Source of the DNA: Flavobacteriaceae bacterium UBA6231 | GTDB taxonomy: Bacteria; Bacteroidota; Bacteroidia; Flavobacteriales; Flavobacteriaceae | Assembly: GCA_002441545.1 (NCBI GenBank) | Contig: DJWL01000011.1 | Span: 1-42,858, forward strand | Direction: 5' to 3' | DNA: 42,858 nt | Shown: in pieces, positions 42,019 to 42,858 of the stretch | How the letters are laid out: each line of letters begins with the position of its first letter | How positions within the stretch are numbered: position 1 is the stretch's first letter | Notes under the pieces: generated by a model | Seen by the model: only the letters and a program-made list of their open reading frames with translations | The model's database searches: none | What the model was told of the DNA's origin: nothing | Position numbers and translations under genes: made by a program

Positions 42019-42762
42019 TTAATATGCTTCATTTGTTTTTCCGCCATCAGCAATTAATTTTGCTGCTGATGTTCCTATTCTTGTAACGCCCATTTTTACC
42101 ATTTTTACGGCATCATCATAATTTCTTACACCTCCGGCAGCCTTTGCCTGCAGGGGTTTTGAATTTTCAACAATCAGTTCCATCGCTTCAAAAGTGGCGC
42201 CGTTGGGTTTGCCTTCTTCGGTTTTAAAAAATCCTGTGGATGATTTCACAAAAACGTTTTGTGCATTTTCTTTGCCAAAATTATCAAGCACCACATCGCG
42301 AATCAATTGCGACAAACCGATAATTTCATCATTGTCAAGTGCCGCAATTTCTATAATCCACTTTACCACCTTGTCATTGTCCAAGCCCAATTTTGTTCCT
42401 TTAAAAACTTCGGACTTCACCAAATTAATTTTCCCTTCCTTAAAAGCCCCATAATTTACCACATAGTCCAATTCATCAGCACCATCATCAATTGCTTGTT
42501 TCGCTTCCGCTAACTTTTTCGCTATGTCATTTGTTCCTTCATGAAACCCAATAACGGTTCCTATTAATGTTTCCGATTTTGCTTCATTTACCATTTGACG
42601 CGCCATGGCAACGAATTTCGGACGAATCATTGCCAGCTTAAAATTGTTTTCGATGGCCTCATTCACCAGTTCTTTTACTTTATTTTCTGTTTCAGTTTCA
42701 GAAATACCGGCTTGTTCGGCTGTTTTTAAATAGGTTGAATCTAAATATTGGTTGATGTTCAT
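42019..42762 (-). CDS. deoC: deoxyribose-phosphate aldolase
   Basis: Cleaves 2-deoxyribose-5-phosphate to glyceraldehyde-3-phosphate and acetaldehyde in nucleoside catabolism. A TIM-barrel of 247 aa with the Schiff-base lysine K173 in NVFVKSSTGFF, the second active-site lysine K207 in LQAKAAGGVRNYDDAVKMVK and the aspartate D99 in ADELDYVVNYGAFKEG. The phosphate site GGVRN is present. It is the first gene of the deoC-acetyltransferase-remB transcript, although their roles are unrelated. Start ATG at 42762. Confidence 0.96.
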   Translation of the reverse strand: MNINQYLDSTYLKTAEQAGISETETENKVKELVNEAIENNFKLAMIRPKFVAMARQMVNEAKSETLIGTVIGFHEGTNDIAKKLAEAKQAIDDGADELDYVVNYGAFKEGKINLVKSEVFKGTKLGLDNDKVVKWIIEIAALDNDEIIGLSQLIRDVVLDNFGKENAQNVFVKSSTGFFKTEEGKPNGATFEAMELIVENSKPLQAKAAGGVRNYDDAVKMVKMGVTRIGTSAAKLIADGGKTNEAY

Positions 42763-42834
42763 TGCTGTATATTATTTTACGAAAATACTAATTTACTTAA
42801 CAAACTGTCCAAATAATAACCATTACTTACAAAA

Positions 42835-42858
42835 AAAATCCCGCAATTGCGGGATTTT
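42835..42858. terminator. terminator at the right edge
   Basis: AAAATCCCGC and GCGGGATTTT form a perfect 10-bp stem around AATT with A-runs to the left. It probably ends a gene converging from beyond the window, or serves the region 72 bases upstream of deoC. Confidence 0.8.

Noticed and set aside
1..42858. CRISPR arrays, insertion sequences, tRNA and rRNA genes
   Set aside because: None seen: no spaced repeats of CRISPR size, no transposase frames, and no cloverleaf or rRNA-like sequence in the spacers.

Overview
The window comes from the chromosome of a gliding, probably marine, member of the Flavobacteriaceae (Bacteroidetes). The evidence is AT-rich DNA, promoter -7 boxes of the Bacteroidetes type (TAnnTTTG), weak Shine-Dalgarno signals, and lineage-typical genes: PorT and the type IX secretion plug protein, gliding protein RemB, a lipidated TamA-like protein (TamL), and a complete Na+-translocating NADH:quinone reductase (nqrABCDEF). 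No insertion sequence, prophage, CRISPR array, rRNA or tRNA was seen. No stretch without a gene exceeds 300 bases; the longest (1821-2106) holds only a doubtful 26-codon ORF.

Layout. 1-4305: outer-membrane biogenesis (tamL, cut by the left edge), an RNA 2'-O-methyltransferase, porT and menG/ubiE. 4490-6949: a KtrB/TrkH-KtrA/TrkA potassium uptake pair. 7198-8637: a small membrane protein, a long structured hairpin and an AI-2E/PerM-type permease. 8761-14251: a same-strand module with an AraC-type regulator, a lone receiver, a CHASE3-PAS histidine kinase, then four small membrane or cytoplasmic proteins (Lmo0937-like, YtxH, holin-like, unknown), a lipoprotein and a small beta-barrel. It looks like an envelope or stress-response unit. 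14337-16646: an aminotransferase and a front-end fatty-acid desaturase. 16787-20887: rsmG, an accessory RidA-type gene in what looks like a cassette, a TPR protein, an unknown secreted protein, a flavin reductase and a YdeI-type protein. 20943-21722: a HEPN-like unknown. 21861-27081: pruA, an NRDE/TANGO2-like hydrolase overlapping a possible permuted papain-like protein, apaG and the T9SS plug protein.

27238-33764 is the nqr operon plus a small conserved-looking companion. It is followed by an OmpA lipoprotein and by apbE, whose product attaches FMN to NqrB and NqrC, so the sodium pump and its maturation enzyme are nearly adjacent. 35942-42762 holds a methyltransferase, a cupin, map, an acyl-CoA:carboxylate CoA-transferase, remB, a sugar N-acetyltransferase and deoC.

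The most unusual features are: the RidA gene after rsmG, flanked by matching GTT-containing ends, with an attC-like folded element and an intact lipoprotein signal that lacks a normal start codon; a 13-bp perfect hairpin extended by inner stems before the AI-2E permease gene; shifts in base composition inside the nqr operon and inside pruA; a heptanucleotide tandem repeat between nqrD and nqrE; an altered flavinylation motif in NqrB; and two hydrolase-like genes that overlap by eight bases. All functional calls come from reading motifs and recalling families; no database search was run.
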